Assembly: GCF_025602895.1 (NCBI RefSeq)
Contig: NW_026516215.1
Location: 310,001 to 374,000, forward strand
Source: Polychytrium aggregatum
Taxonomy: Eukaryota > Chytridiomycota > Chytridiomycetes > Polychytriales
Length of the DNA: 64,000 nucleotides
Direction: 5' to 3'
Position 1 is the stretch's first letter. Each line of letters begins with the position of its first letter. The position numbers were made by a program, and so were the translations under genes. This document shows, in pieces, positions 1 through 15,606 of this stretch. The notes under the pieces were generated by a model. The model made no database searches, was not told the DNA's origin, and saw only the letters and a program-made list of their open reading frames with translations.

Positions 1-3000
1 ACTGTCTCGGGTGCCTCGCTATGGCTTTGTTTGCAATCGGCCGGAATCTGACCAGTTACATGCCTTGGTTTCGCTCAGTCCCCAGCACATTGCGCTCTTC
101 CATCGGGCTCTGGAGCAGTACACCAACATGAGCATCAGCTTTGTCAACCACAGCTTCACCCTGACTGAGCTCTTTATGTTGGCGACATTCCACCTCACCA
201 CGAAGGTTCGTTGCAGCCCTGAGTTGGCTTCTGCCCATCGCTTGGTCCGCAGCAGCATCAGCACCAGCAGCACCAGCACCAGCACCAGCAGCACCAGCAG
301 CAGCAACCAGGAGCTTGAGTCGGCCGTGGTTTCTGCTAATCTACCACACATGATTTCTTGATGCGCTGTGGCGGAAATGCGTCGCGAAACACTGCCCACT
401 CCACCACTTCCATGTGCTATAGACCGTCAAGTTCTCTCTGAATGTACGTATCTGCCATTGCGCTCGCCTCGGCGTGGCTGGGTGTCCGATCCGCTGGCCT
501 GTCTTCATGTGATTGTCATGCTCGAAAACCCTCTGCTCGACCTATCAGACTGGTGTCGAGTGGATGGGCAGCGGAGGGAGGCTCCGAGGCACTTGAGGCT
601 CGAGCAAGTCGGTGCTCCGCTGGCACACGGGTGTCCATCTGCCGATTTGGACATCCTGTCGATTTGGAGATCTGCCGCTGAATGGCTGTTCGCTCATCAC
701 GGCTGCCCATATTCCAACACTGCTCTTGAAAATCTGTAGGCGGCTGAAGAAACCGTTGCCACCTTTGACGGGCTCTTTGGGTCGACAGAGACCTCCCGGA
801 CCCTGGCCACGTTCGTGCAGCTTGTGCGTCAGGAGCTCAACGAACTTGGCGAGGGCTCCGGGCTCCTTCTCCCGTCGGGCATTTTCAGCAGCACCATCAG
901 CACAATTCTTCTGCTCGGCGGCCTCACCAAGGCCATCACCGCCTACGCCTGTCTGCAGTATGTCACTCGCGAGCGTACCATGGCGTCCCGCAAGCTCATC
1001 AAGCTCTACGAAGGGATCGTCCACTTCTATGGCGATGACCAGCACAGCCACTCGGAGGAGCTTCTGTTGACTTGGGACACCCCAGAGCCTTCGTCTCTGT
1101 CCCCAGAGGAGCCCTCGCCGCCGCCCGTCCCCACTAAAGACGCCGATGGCATCATTGATCAGGTCAACTTCCTCCGCCAAGACATCGAAACGATCGAGCA
1201 CATCGACGAAGTCATCAGCGAGGGTCTTTTGGAAGAGGATGTCCATGCGCACACAGACTTGGGCCGCGACGACGATGACCTTGTCTCCAATCTCGACTTT
1301 TTTCATCACCTTGCCGACGACTTTTCCGAGCAGGCCGGCGAGCAGTTTGCCATGACGGTCTCGAGCCAGCAGGCGATTTCGGAGCAAGGATCTGCAGGCC
1401 ACAGCCCCGCGCATTCTCCACATGCAACATCGTTTGAACCGAACGACGACTATGGCATGTATCCCTCATCGCCTGAATCAACCAAATCAAGACCTTCTTT
1501 CTTTTCCAACCTCTTCCAGAAACTCTCATTCAAGCGAAAACACTCTGCCGACTCAAACTCGCACGCCTCCTCGTTTTCCGTATCCTCTGCGGCGTCGCAT
1601 CCGGATCACAAGCACATCAAGAGCGGAACTGTGAGTCTTGGGTCCAGGGAGGTGGCTCTCGGGGGTCGCAGATGGCCCAGGTTGCTTCAACGAGGTCCTG
1701 TGTTGCTACGGGTTCAATGCACAACCATTGATTTGTTGCTGATATTCGCTCGCTCGCTCTCCCTACCCCCCACTGTATGTCGATCTCTGCGATGTCACTG
1801 CAGCTTCCAAGTGCATCACAGCCCATCCAGGTCCGCGCACACCATCGCGCCGGCCCGTCCTCTAACGGCTTTGCTTCGCCTCGAATCGTCAGTCCGGGTG
1901 CCTCATTCGATCATCCTTCGCGCCACACCCGTGCTGGAACCAGCCATTGGCCCGATCCCTATCTACTCAAGAACATCAATCGCTTTGTCAAGTTTGCTTC
2001 CGCAGCATACGGGCGCCACTTTATGAACGTCTTTGGCATCGGCGTCGTCTCCGACGTTCGCACCACCGACCCTGATTATCCGGAAAACCACTATGTGTTC
2101 TCGATCCATACCGGCATCCCGCTCAACTGTATCCTGCTATCGTCTTACAAGAAGGGCGGCGTGGCTTTCCAAGCACCTCGGATGAAGCCTGTTCAGCACT
2201 TTGTGTGCCTCGACCACGCTTCCAAAGCCGTGGTGGTGACGCTCCGTGGAACTCTGGGGTTGTCTGACACACTCACGGATCTGTTGTTCGCATACGCCGA
2301 CTTTCAATTCGAGGGCGAGACCTACCAAGTTCACGAAGGCATGCTCAAGTCGGCCCAGCTGATTGCCGACCCGACCTCTGTCATATCCAAGGTCGTGAGA
2401 AAGACCCTGGATGAGTACCCTGGCTATGGCGTTGTACTGGTACGTTCAAGGCTTGCATTCGTGCTTCGCTTGTGGTGGTCCGCATTGGCGACAACGTGCA
2501 CGCGCAGGACCCTTCGACGCCTAGCCTTGCAGCAGCTGATGATGTGTGCCGCTCAACGTCCCATGGGAGTGCGTCAGGCGAGATGCAGAGTAGTCACTGA
2601 TGTTGTTGGCGAACTGTGTCCTTTGATAGTGTGGTCACTCTCTCGGCGGTGGCGTGGCTGCCCTTGTGGCTATGATTTGGGCCACAGCCGCCTCGTCGCT
2701 CTCGGCTCGCATTCCGACGGTGTTTGCCACCTCGACGGCTTCTGGCTTGCCCACAGGCCGACCCATCCACTGCTTTGCTTACGGCACCCCGTCGGTGTGC
2801 TCGCTTTCTCTGTCTCAAGCCTCCCGCGAGCTGGTGACGTCGGTAGTGAACGGCAATGATCTGATCCCCAACCTGTCGATCGGGATCGTCAAAGACCTGA
2901 AGAGCATGTCAATGATGCTGCTCGATCCCGAAAACAAGGGTCTCTCCGAAAAGATCATTGGCAAGTCCCTTGGCCTCTATCGCGACAGCCCTACCACTGC

Positions 3001-3838
3001 TGCCCTTTCGCGGTCCGGTGAAGGCTCTTCGTCCGGCACACCATCGTCCCCGCCTCCGCGCCCGACGATGCCCTCGCACGGCTCTGCTCCTGCCGCCCAG
3101 TCATCGTGGTTTTACGGCTCGCCACCAACGTCCTGGTTCTTTGGGTCGCCTTCCTCGTCCGCTGCCGCTTCGGTTCCAGTTCCGGCCCCTATTTCAACTC
3201 CCCAGGCGCCGTCGGTGCCCTCCTCGCCGCCAAACCCTTCGTGGTTTACGCAGCAGTCTGTACCGCATCTGAAGGACAGGACCAAGCTCCCCCCGCAAGA
3301 CCCCGACGAAAGCGACCAAGAGTGGTTCTGGGACATGATGACCGAGATCAAGTCGACCATGCGCTCCGAGAAGCTGTATCCTCCTGGCACGGTCTATTGG
3401 GTCCGATCGGTGATGACAACGACAAAAACTCGCCATAAGCCTTCACTGGCACCGCGCCAAACGAGCAGCAAGTCCAGTCCCTCTGGCCTTGACGCCGCCG
3501 CTGTCAAAGGCGGTCCGGCCTCGAGCAAGCACCAAAGCCTGGAGATTATGACGAGCCGGGTCGAGTGCTCTCGGGTCGAAGATGTATGCCAAATGTTCGG
3601 TCAGCTGAACTTTTCCTCCAAGATGATGATGGACCATTCGCCCAAGTCCTACGAGGATACACTGGAGCGTCTGATGCAGTGTGTCTACGGCAGCGTTCAC
3701 GCGGATGCAGCTGCGGCCAGCTCGGGATCTCGGCCTTCGGCTCGCCACGAGCGCTCACAGGCGGCCTCCTCATCTGGCTTGACAGTTTTGTCCGATGCTC
3801 AAGCCCAGCCGTCTCGCAAACACCGCTTCCGCAAGTAG
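1..3838 (+). CDS. Class-3 lipase, sn1-diacylglycerol-lipase-like (5' end outside window)
   Basis: Likely a serine hydrolase acting on diacylglycerol at membranes. The reading frame is already open at base 1, so the start lies upstream. Inferred exons: up to 205, 740-1630, 1804-2439, 2630-3838; all junctions are GT-AG and in phase. The core shows an oxyanion-type strand (VVVTLRGTLG, near 2230), the nucleophile elbow CGHSLGGG spanning the 2439/2630 junction, the acid region NGNDLIPNLS (near 2850) and a late His segment MMDHSPKSYED (near 3630). These match the order of the class-3 lipase triad Ser-Asp-His. The stretch 950-1800 encodes an acidic, Ser-rich insert, and 3000-3300 a Pro/Ser-rich insert inside the catalytic half; regulatory inserts are known in the DAGL family. 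The 534-nt first intron is long for this window and might hide a further small exon. Family call is firm; substrate is inferred. Confidence 0.8.
249..308 (+). repeat. CAG/CACCAG trinucleotide-type repeat in lipase intron 1
   Basis: An imperfect run of AGC/ACC triplets lies in the inferred first intron (206-739). It can be read in several frames as Ser/Thr or Gln-rich, but conserved protein sequence resumes only at 740. Confidence 0.7.
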
Positions 3839-4566
3839 ATTCAACATGGGGCGGGGCTAAATCCTGCCTTCTGGAGGACATCTTGTCTGGGAGCGGGAGA
3901 GAGGAGGGGAGTGATCGCTTGGTTCTCCGTCCGGCTCCTATATAGTGTCTCGTCTTGTCCTCATCCTTGACTTCTCTCCATTGTCGTTGCTTCTACCTTC
4001 TGTCCTTGATCTCATGATGTCATTTGTTTCTTGCTTGTCTCCTTCTCATGATTGCCGATTCTGGTCGTGGCCCGCTCTCCCTCATGCTGCGGCATCACCG
4101 CGGCACTCGCTCACGCATCACTATGCTTTGATGGCTGGGATACTCCCCAGCCGGAGCTGCTTCTCTGCAATGACGGCGATCGTACCCTTGGCTGCTTCAA
4201 TCGAGGGCACATGCCCTGGAATGCGGGTGACGCAGCAGCTCCGGCGAGGCAATGAACAGTGCGCATGGGTGAGGACTGTTCCCTTACGCCGTGTTCCACC
4301 CATCGTCCGCTGTGTCCATTTACCACTAAATGCAAACGTGATGCGAGATCCACTCGTTTCAGCGGGCTAGGCTTGGTTGGTACGTTCCTCAACTGAGCTG
4401 TATTGGGCCGTGCTGCCAGCTTGGTATGCCGAGTTCATCCACATGGTCACAAACGTTTTGCGGGGGGGGGGATGCAACTTACACGCCCGCCCTCTCGCCC
4501 CTCCCTCTCATTCAAGCACGGTCCGGACTGGCGACGCCATCAAAGTTGATATGGGGTTCTTCGGAT
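3839..4566. other. Intergenic region between convergent genes
   Basis: The lipase (+) and SND1 (-) end towards each other. I see no conserved coding sequence here; there is a run of ten G near 4460. The stretch probably holds the two 3' UTRs. Confidence 0.6.
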
Positions 4567-8635
<4,069 letters not shown>

Positions 8636-9222
8636 CTCTGCAGGATCTGACGGCGAGAAGGAGGAGGAAGATCAGCGACCAGGGATGCAGATCAATTCAG
8701 GGGAGGCGGGGTGGATCTGATCTGGGAGCCGCGCCGGCTGTGGCTTGGGCACGGCGCGCATTTGTGCTGGGGCGTGTGCTGATTGGCCAGGGGCGCTCTC
8801 TGCGCCGCTGACCCAATGTGCGTCACGGGGCAGTGAGACGAGGCGATCGCGAGAGCCGCTTGGAGCTGAACAAATCGCTTGGTCTCCCATGTGAGTCCTG
8901 GGCGCCGGGCGTCTCTGGTGGTGGTGGTGGTGGTGGGTGTATATTCAGGACCCAGAGAAGTGACATGCAGGACTCAATAAGGTATCCCCCGGCTTTCGTT
9001 TTGTCGAAATAGGGCAGCTGGCTCATGCAACAGCGACAGCGATGGTGGAGAGCGCCGCCCGTCCAAGACAGACCACCACCCCCGGGGTCGGCCAAGGCTC
9101 AAGTCCGCGACTCAGTCCAAAAAAAGAGGAGACATAGCAGGAATCAAAATTCACAGATCGGAAAATTACATACAGCAACAGCAACAGCATCAGGAGCAAC
9201 GTGGGCTGGGACGCAGCCCAGG
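8636..9222. other. Intergenic region, SND1 promoter side
   Basis: This 587-bp gap separates two minus-strand genes. It holds a short (GGT)n run near 8917-8938 and no recognisable gene. It should contain the SND1 promoter and the 3' UTR of the PHD-finger gene. Confidence 0.6.
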
Positions 9223-11100
9223 TCACTTTTTTATCACCCCAAACCGCTCCTGAAACTTGTTCAGACACCGCTCGAGCTGATCAAGCACTTGCATGCTCGT
9301 CAGCTCCTCGATTGGCGGATCGGGAGAGAGGCCTCCTGAGGCCGAGGGGCTCGACTCTGCGCTTTGCAGCGACTCGATGCTATCGCCCCCGCTCGAGTTG
9401 GCTGAGCTGACCGAGTTGGCGGACGATGTCGACGGGCGGGCTTGGGTCGCCAAGAACGGGAGTCGGTCGGTCGGCGAAAATCGATCGTCGGTGCTCGCTA
9501 GCGAGACCTGGAACCGGGTGATGTAGTCAGACAGGCGCTTTGCCCGCTTGGTCATCTCGCTGAGAGACGACCGCGTGCTCGGTATCCGGACCTTGATCGG
9601 CGGCGTCGACGATCGATGGCGCGAGCCAAGCGAGCTGTCCGAGCCAGCGACATGGTGCGGATGCGAGCTGCCCGGTCCGGCTGCATGTGTCGACCCATTT
9701 GCACCATTTGATCGCGACTTGTCGCGGGGCTTTGGATTCTTCTTTTTGGCGTCAACGGACTTGGCACTCGATGATGCGGAAGCAGCATCCACTGAGCCTC
9801 CCGTCCGCGAGTCGGCAGGCTTGTACCGCCTGTTACTGGCCCGTTGCGGCTGTGTGGCGCCGCTGCCGTCAACGAGAGGTGAGTCAGAAGCTGGACTCGC
9901 CCCAGGCGACGGAGAGGGGTTGCCATCGGCATCGAGAGCGTCGTGCAGCTTGTCCAAGATGAGAGGACTGGAGCAGGCCGCCGGGCTGGCGTCGTTCGAG
10001 CCCATTCTATTCGGCAGACGCGGGACGGCTTCCTGGTCGGTGGATGTGCGCTTCTTTTTATTCGGGTTTTTGTTGTCTGAAGGCGAGGGCTTGCGCTTCT
10101 TGGAGTGATCCGAGGACTCGGCTGGTATGCCAAAAACGCAGTAGCAGGCGGTCAGTTGCATTGCAGTAGACGGGGGTGGTTCTTTCGCGAGGAACAATCA
10201 ATCACACAGCATACCCTGGATAGACTCGGGTGACGGAACCCTTTTCAAAGGAGGGACATCGCCGTTCAACTTCCTGCGCCTCGTAGAGTCAGCAGCCTTG
10301 GCAGCACCATCCTCTGGCGGTGGCGGCAGGAAAGTGTCGGGGAGATCAGCCGCCTCGGGCGTTTGGTTGCTGTTGTTTGTGTTGCGAGGCCGTTTGGTCG
10401 GAGCCGGCTGGTCCTTGGACTGGTTCTTGTGCTGTCGGGATTTGAATCTGAGTAGCAAAGCGAGACGAGAATTAGCGGCAGAAGGTGACTCGCTCGGGCG
10501 CGATCGATGGCACGGGCGCTGCGTATGCCACTCCATCCAGGATCACTGGCTACTCACTTGAAATACGGGTGGCCAATGGGCTGGCATCGTTCGCAGAAAT
10601 AGTGCTCGGGCTCAGCCCGTTTGGACAAAATGCCCATGCATTGGCAGTGCTGCCATTTGTCGCACTTTTCGCACTGAATCATCCATTCAAATGACTCTGG
10701 AACGGAACAAACCGCAAAACGAAGGATGATGAGTCGACAGACCAAGGACACCAGGGGGTTGGATTGGGATGGATATGAGGGGCAACTGCAAATGGCACTG
10801 GCGCCGCTCTTGCTGTCACTATCGATGTGGTGATTGCCTCTATTGCCATCGTTATTGCAGTTGAGGCTATGGTTTCTGGTGGCATACCCCACGGTCGCCC
10901 CCAGCAAGTATGCCTTGGCGGCAGAGGATAGCGCAGCTCAAGAAGCGGCGAGAGTTTGGGCGATTGCGGCATATCGTACCTGTTCCGTTGCAAACGCAGC
11001 GGGTCTCGGAGGTGTCGTCGGACATTGGGTTTTCGTCGCTGAACTCCTCTGGCGGAGGGATGTAGTAGGATGTGGGCCGTGATGTTGCTCTTCGAGACAT
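9223..11100 (-). CDS. PHD-finger protein, possibly Cti6-like
   Basis: Exons 10980-11100, 10558-10696, 10215-10447 and 9223-10121 sum to 1392 nt (463 aa) with all junctions in phase. Residues about 35-85 form one PHD zinc finger assembled over the first junction: CVCNGTESFEWMIQCEKCDK, then WQHCQCMG and YFCERCQP, giving the C4-H-C3 pattern with the aromatic residue expected of a histone-tail reader. The rest is Ser/Pro/Lys-rich and probably disordered and nuclear (basic KKRKPS and NKKKRT stretches). Near the C terminus a conserved-looking segment, IKVRIPSTRSSLSEMTKRAK, recalls a segment after the PHD finger of fungal Cti6 proteins (Rpd3L deacetylase complex); that assignment is from memory of the family and is tentative. 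The call as a PHD protein is firm. Confidence 0.85.
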
Positions 11101-12919
11101 GGCCGACGATCACGGCAGCGTTGGACAGAGTGATAAAAAGGGTTTAAGCAGCCTGGCACACGAAGAAAGGAAAGGGCCCGGTGTGGATCCATTGAGAATC
11201 GAGCACGGCAGATCATGGACCAACAGAGGGGGGATAGGAATGGTTGGGTCAAGGGAAAGGTGCCGAAACTTGGGAGGGGGATGGGCAGGATGGGCGGACC
11301 AGACAGCCGGCAAATGCTCTGAGGCAGAACACTGGCTGCAGGCTGTACTGGGGATATGGATGGAGCAACGATGCAATCTGAAGGGTCTGGCGCTGGGGAG
11401 GGGGCTGCATTGTCACGGCTCGAGGGCGCTCAATGAGGAGGAGGGGGGTTGCAAGTGGGCCCAGTCGTTGCTGCAAGACACAAACCTCGGGGGGTCTATG
11501 GGACCAAGAAGCCAAACAGACGCAGGCGATGGCCTCTGGAACGTGGGAACGGGTAGGGAACGGGTAGCAGGTTGTTGGAGGCTGGAGTTGTGCGAGCCCA
11601 GAACTTGAAGCAAACAGGCGTCTGTATGATGGGATCGGCGAAAGGAAGAGAGCGTCAGCAGCGAGTTGGGCAAATGCATCTGGCCGGCGAGACGCTTCGA
11701 GGCATTGCAAGTCGAGAAGGATCCACGATGCAGACTGGTGACAGAGAGGGAGTGTGGGTCGGAGCGGGTGAATCAATGGTGCCTCTGGATGTCCAGCGCC
11801 GTCTTGCTCAGATTGGAGCGGCTGAGGAACGCCGTGAAGACGCCGACAAACGAAGGACGAGGGCATGCACAGGAGGCAATGGGAAGAGGACGCAGCGAGT
11901 AGCCGCGGAGTGGCCAGCGGAGAAGCACAGATATAGATGGAGAGGGAAGAGGACTGCAACGGAGATGGCATATGGCCGATGCGATGGGCAGGACGGGATG
12001 GGATTGACCCCGATGAGGCCGATGAGGCCGATGAGAGTCGCCGGGTGGGCAAGCGCATCGACGGGGAGGGAGCGTATTCGACGGGCGATTGAGGAGGGCA
12101 ACGGAACAGCCAAACGGACATGAGGCAGGAATGGAGCAGGCAGCACCTCCGGCAGCAAAGCACAGCACAGCACGCCGATACGCACCGATACCAAGATCCG
12201 ATGGGGTCGGGCTGGCCAGAGGCGGGTATGGAATCGGGAAGCCCTCCAAAGGCCGCTGGGGAGGTTTTCAGCCAGGCGCCCAACCCGAGCGCAGCCGCCG
12301 CCGCCGCCAAATGAATTCATTTGCGTGTGTGTGTGTCCGCGTATGCGTCATGTGTCCGGCGCGTCGATCCGGGCGGATCCATCCAGCCGGCTGCATCCAG
12401 CCACGGGTGGCGCGAAGAGGCGATGCGCAGCGCGGCTGGCCAGACAGACCAATACGCAGGCTGGCGAGCGGACGGGTGGACAGGCCGGGCAGACAGACAT
12501 GCAGACAGAGCGACAATCACGCAGGCCGGCAGACAGACACAAACCAAACGGACAGACAGGCAGGCCAGCAGGCGGGTCCCAGGCTCGTCGAGATGCTGCG
12601 TTGTCGCCTGGGCTGGGGGGGGGTGGAAAGTTGCCAGTGTCGCTGCAAAAGTGCTGGGAAAGAGCAGAAAAAAAAAAGCCGCCTGCCCGCGCTGGCGCAG
12701 CCCTGGCTGGGCTCTCGGTCACGTGCATTCTGTGCAGCTGTTCCGTGTCGAGCGGTCCACGTGCAAGCCGTCCTGGCTTTGCGTCGCCAGCGGCCTGTTC
12801 GTTGCCGTTCGTTGATCTGTTCGCCGATCTGCTTGTGCGTCGTCTGTCCGTCTCCATTCGTCGTCGTTCACAAGCGATCCCATCTGCTGCGCGCCCGAGT
12901 CCCTCCAGAAGGCCTCGCC
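11101..12919. other. Long divergent intergenic region
   Basis: This 1.8-kb region lies between the start of the PHD gene (-) and the start of U1-C (+). Several overlapping frames of 150-350 codons exist on both strands. All are Arg/Pro/Ala/Cys-rich, lack conserved motifs and mirror one another, as expected from GC-rich non-coding DNA. There is a GT run near 12323-12340 and GACA-rich imperfect repeats at 12470-12570. Both promoters are expected here. Confidence 0.55.
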
Positions 12920-14782
12920 ATGCCAAAATACTACTGTGGTGCGTCCATATGCCGATAACACTGCTCTGAATCAACGCCGGATCTCGTCCAGTGTCCACGT
13001 TCCAAGCACAAATGCCATCCGATACCGGGAGCCACCCCTCCAACACGCCTCGAACAGCCCTCGCCTGAGACTACAGCTCGCTCAGTGCAGGTTGCCCCTT
13101 TCCAATATTGACGCCACAGACCGATCATTTTGTCCACCGCTGTCTCCGTTAGATTACTGTGATATTTTCCTCACCCATGACTCGCCCTCCGTAAGAAAGT
13201 CCCATAACAGCGGCAAGAATCACAAGCTGGCAGTCCAGATGTACTATTCGAGTGAGTCTCGCTGCCGCACCTCAGTCTGTGCATCCCGTATTGCCCGCTA
13301 ACGTGATCACTGCTGCCTCGGTCATTTCCGTCCCATCCTTATCGATGGGTGTATCGCCGCTCCTCCCAAACCGGCACGATTGTCTTTCCGGGTCACTTCT
13401 GCGGATCGCTGCTTCACACCATAGATCTCAGCCACGAAAAGGTTCAAGATGTCATCGATCAGATCACAAAGGCATACGACGGAAAAGTCGGCGCTCCCGG
13501 TACTAATAGCATTTCTCGTCTCGTGAGGCGGCCGCTGACATGCATAACACTCCACAGATGCGCCGATCCTGCGGCTGTCTCTGGCCGAGTCTCCCTCGGC
13601 CACGATCATCGGCCACCCGCAATCCACACCAATGCCATTGAACCGATCCTGAACATCGGGGCATCTCCTGACGCTGCTGGCGTCAAATATGCATGCTCTT
13701 CGTTTGGCCTGCCCTCTGGGCGTGCTTGCACCGCATGCCGATTTGATTGTCGATCGCCGTTACTCACATGATATAATGTATCTCTTCCAGAATTCAACTC
13801 GCCTTTCGGCAGCTCATTCCCGCGTAAGCATCGACCCTGCATACCCAGGAGCTGGATTGGATCCTGACGTGCGGCTCTGGATCTCGGCTCCGACCCTGGA
13901 TGGGTGCTCGTCCATGAGCAACCGCCTTGGCCGGCGTGCTGCTGCTGATTCCTGTCGATGGTCTGCCTTACGTACCCGCCGTCATCACCTCCGAATGGCG
14001 AGATCAACACGCTGATCTTCTACTCCACCACAATCTCTCTCGACTCCAAAACCAACCTCTGCTTCTCCTCATATCCCTTCGACAATCTCACCTTTCGGAA
14101 ACTCGAATCTCGCAGCCCCTCCAATGCGATCCGGCGGCCCGGGCATGCCGCCATACGGCCATCGGCACCCGCCTCCAGGTCCTAACGGTCCACCTCCTCC
14201 CATGGGCATGAGGGGGCCTCCTCCGCCTTTCCGGCCAGGCATGCCGCCTCCTCCCTTCCCACCTCCTCCGGGCGGATACGGCATGCCGCCTCCCGGTTAC
14301 ATGCGACCCCCGCCCCCTGGGTTCGCTCCTCCTCCTGGGGCTCGCTCTGGACCTCCGCCTGCCGGCATGCCCCTTCCGCCTCCGGACTCGTCTGCACACA
14401 CCCACGGGCATCCTCCGGGAGGACCTGGCTATCCCGGAGGGCCTGGCTATCCCGGTAACCCCAGCGGTCCCCTCCCTCCTTCGCGTCCAGGCCCGCATGA
14501 AGATGGTAAGTCGTCATGGACGCTATATATAAGCGCACCGCGCCATTGCCTCGGTCTGCATGGCTTCGAGTGTATACGTGCATACGGCCGTGGTGGACCG
14601 AACAGGTCATCGGCAGTTAGTTGGCCAACTGGCCGCTTCAAAGCTTGCAATTCGCTCGGATCGGCAGTATGACTCATCGCTCGCTTCCGCAACCCTGTCC
14701 ATTCTCAGGACCTGCAGCCAAGCGCACCTTCGAAAGCGAAGCCGACGACCATCACCATGCCAAACGCGCCCGAGATGAGTGA
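12920..14782 (+). CDS. U1 small nuclear ribonucleoprotein C (U1-C)
   Basis: U1-C stabilises pairing of U1 snRNP with the 5' splice site. Exons 12920-12938 (19 nt), 13153-13251, 13425-13499, 13791-13823, 14116-14505 and 14709-14782 sum to 690 nt, giving 229 aa, in phase throughout. The N terminus [18 protein letters not shown] is the family's matrin-type zinc finger: C-x2-C, followed by H-x5-H in [13 protein letters not shown]. The helix [15 protein letters not shown] follows, and then a Pro/Gly/Met-rich tail typical of U1-C. It ends in a basic stretch, [20 protein letters not shown]. The start is certain because the Cys of the zinc finger is the sixth residue. The 33-nt exon and the acceptor at 14115 are the least certain junctions. 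Confidence 0.95.
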
Positions 14783-15606
14783 CATTACTGATCCACACGT
14801 CTCGGGGTTGCTGGCTGTACTCTCAAGTATGGCGAGGATGAGATTGCTGATGGCAACAGTGCCTTTGCTCGAGACGCACATTTCACACAGCAGTACATAC
14901 TACCATGTGATTGAATGCAATAGCTGCTCTGTACACTTTCTTCAGCTCTCTCTGGGGACTGAATACGCTCACATTCATCGTCTTGCACGCTTATCCATGT
15001 CGTGGGGGGGGGAGCACAGTAAGGCCCATATTTCCCGCCAGCCATCGCCGATGATAATCATTTCCTGGGCCACACGGTCCTGGAGGCTGCTGGTTGGTTT
15101 CCATAAGCGCCAACCGAGTCGCGCACCATGGCCATGGGTCGAGCTCCGCCCGGCATCACCAACCCGGATCGCTGAAGTTTTGCTGCGTCGATTGAACATG
15201 GATATTGCGTGTGCTGGCAACAGGATGATCGCCCTTTGCAGGGGGGGGGTGCCCATCTGTCCGTCCTCCGTCCTTTGTTGCTCGGTGGTCAGGCGACAAG
15301 AGTGGCCCGGCACCAGCGGAGGCCGCCGGGGCTGTGATTGAGGGAGGCATGGCTTCCGATGCCGCCAGGGTCGATGGCCGCAGCAAGGGTCGGCCCCGTC
15401 GCCCATCCGGCCCTGGCCCAGCACTTTCGATCCATCGACCCATCGTCGGTCCCATCGTCGGCCCATCCAGCATCTTCTTGGCACATTCCTGTTCAGTTAT
15501 CTACCCTCAACCTAGCCATCGAGAGTCGCACCCTCCTCAGCTCCACATCAAGCCCTTCCCTCATCAATCTGTTAGCTTCACCACCGTCCCTCTGCATTGA
15601 GCCACA
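14783..15606. other. Intergenic region between U1-C and PNP
   Basis: This 824-bp gap separates two plus-strand genes. It holds poly-G runs near 15004 and 15241 and no conserved coding sequence. It should contain the U1-C 3' UTR and the PNP promoter. Confidence 0.6.

Noticed and set aside
11249-12310. 353-codon minus-strand frame and other long frames between the PHD gene and U1-C
   Set aside because: Composition is Cys/Pro/Ser/Leu-rich without motifs, and comparably long frames exist on the opposite strand, as expected in GC-rich non-coding DNA.
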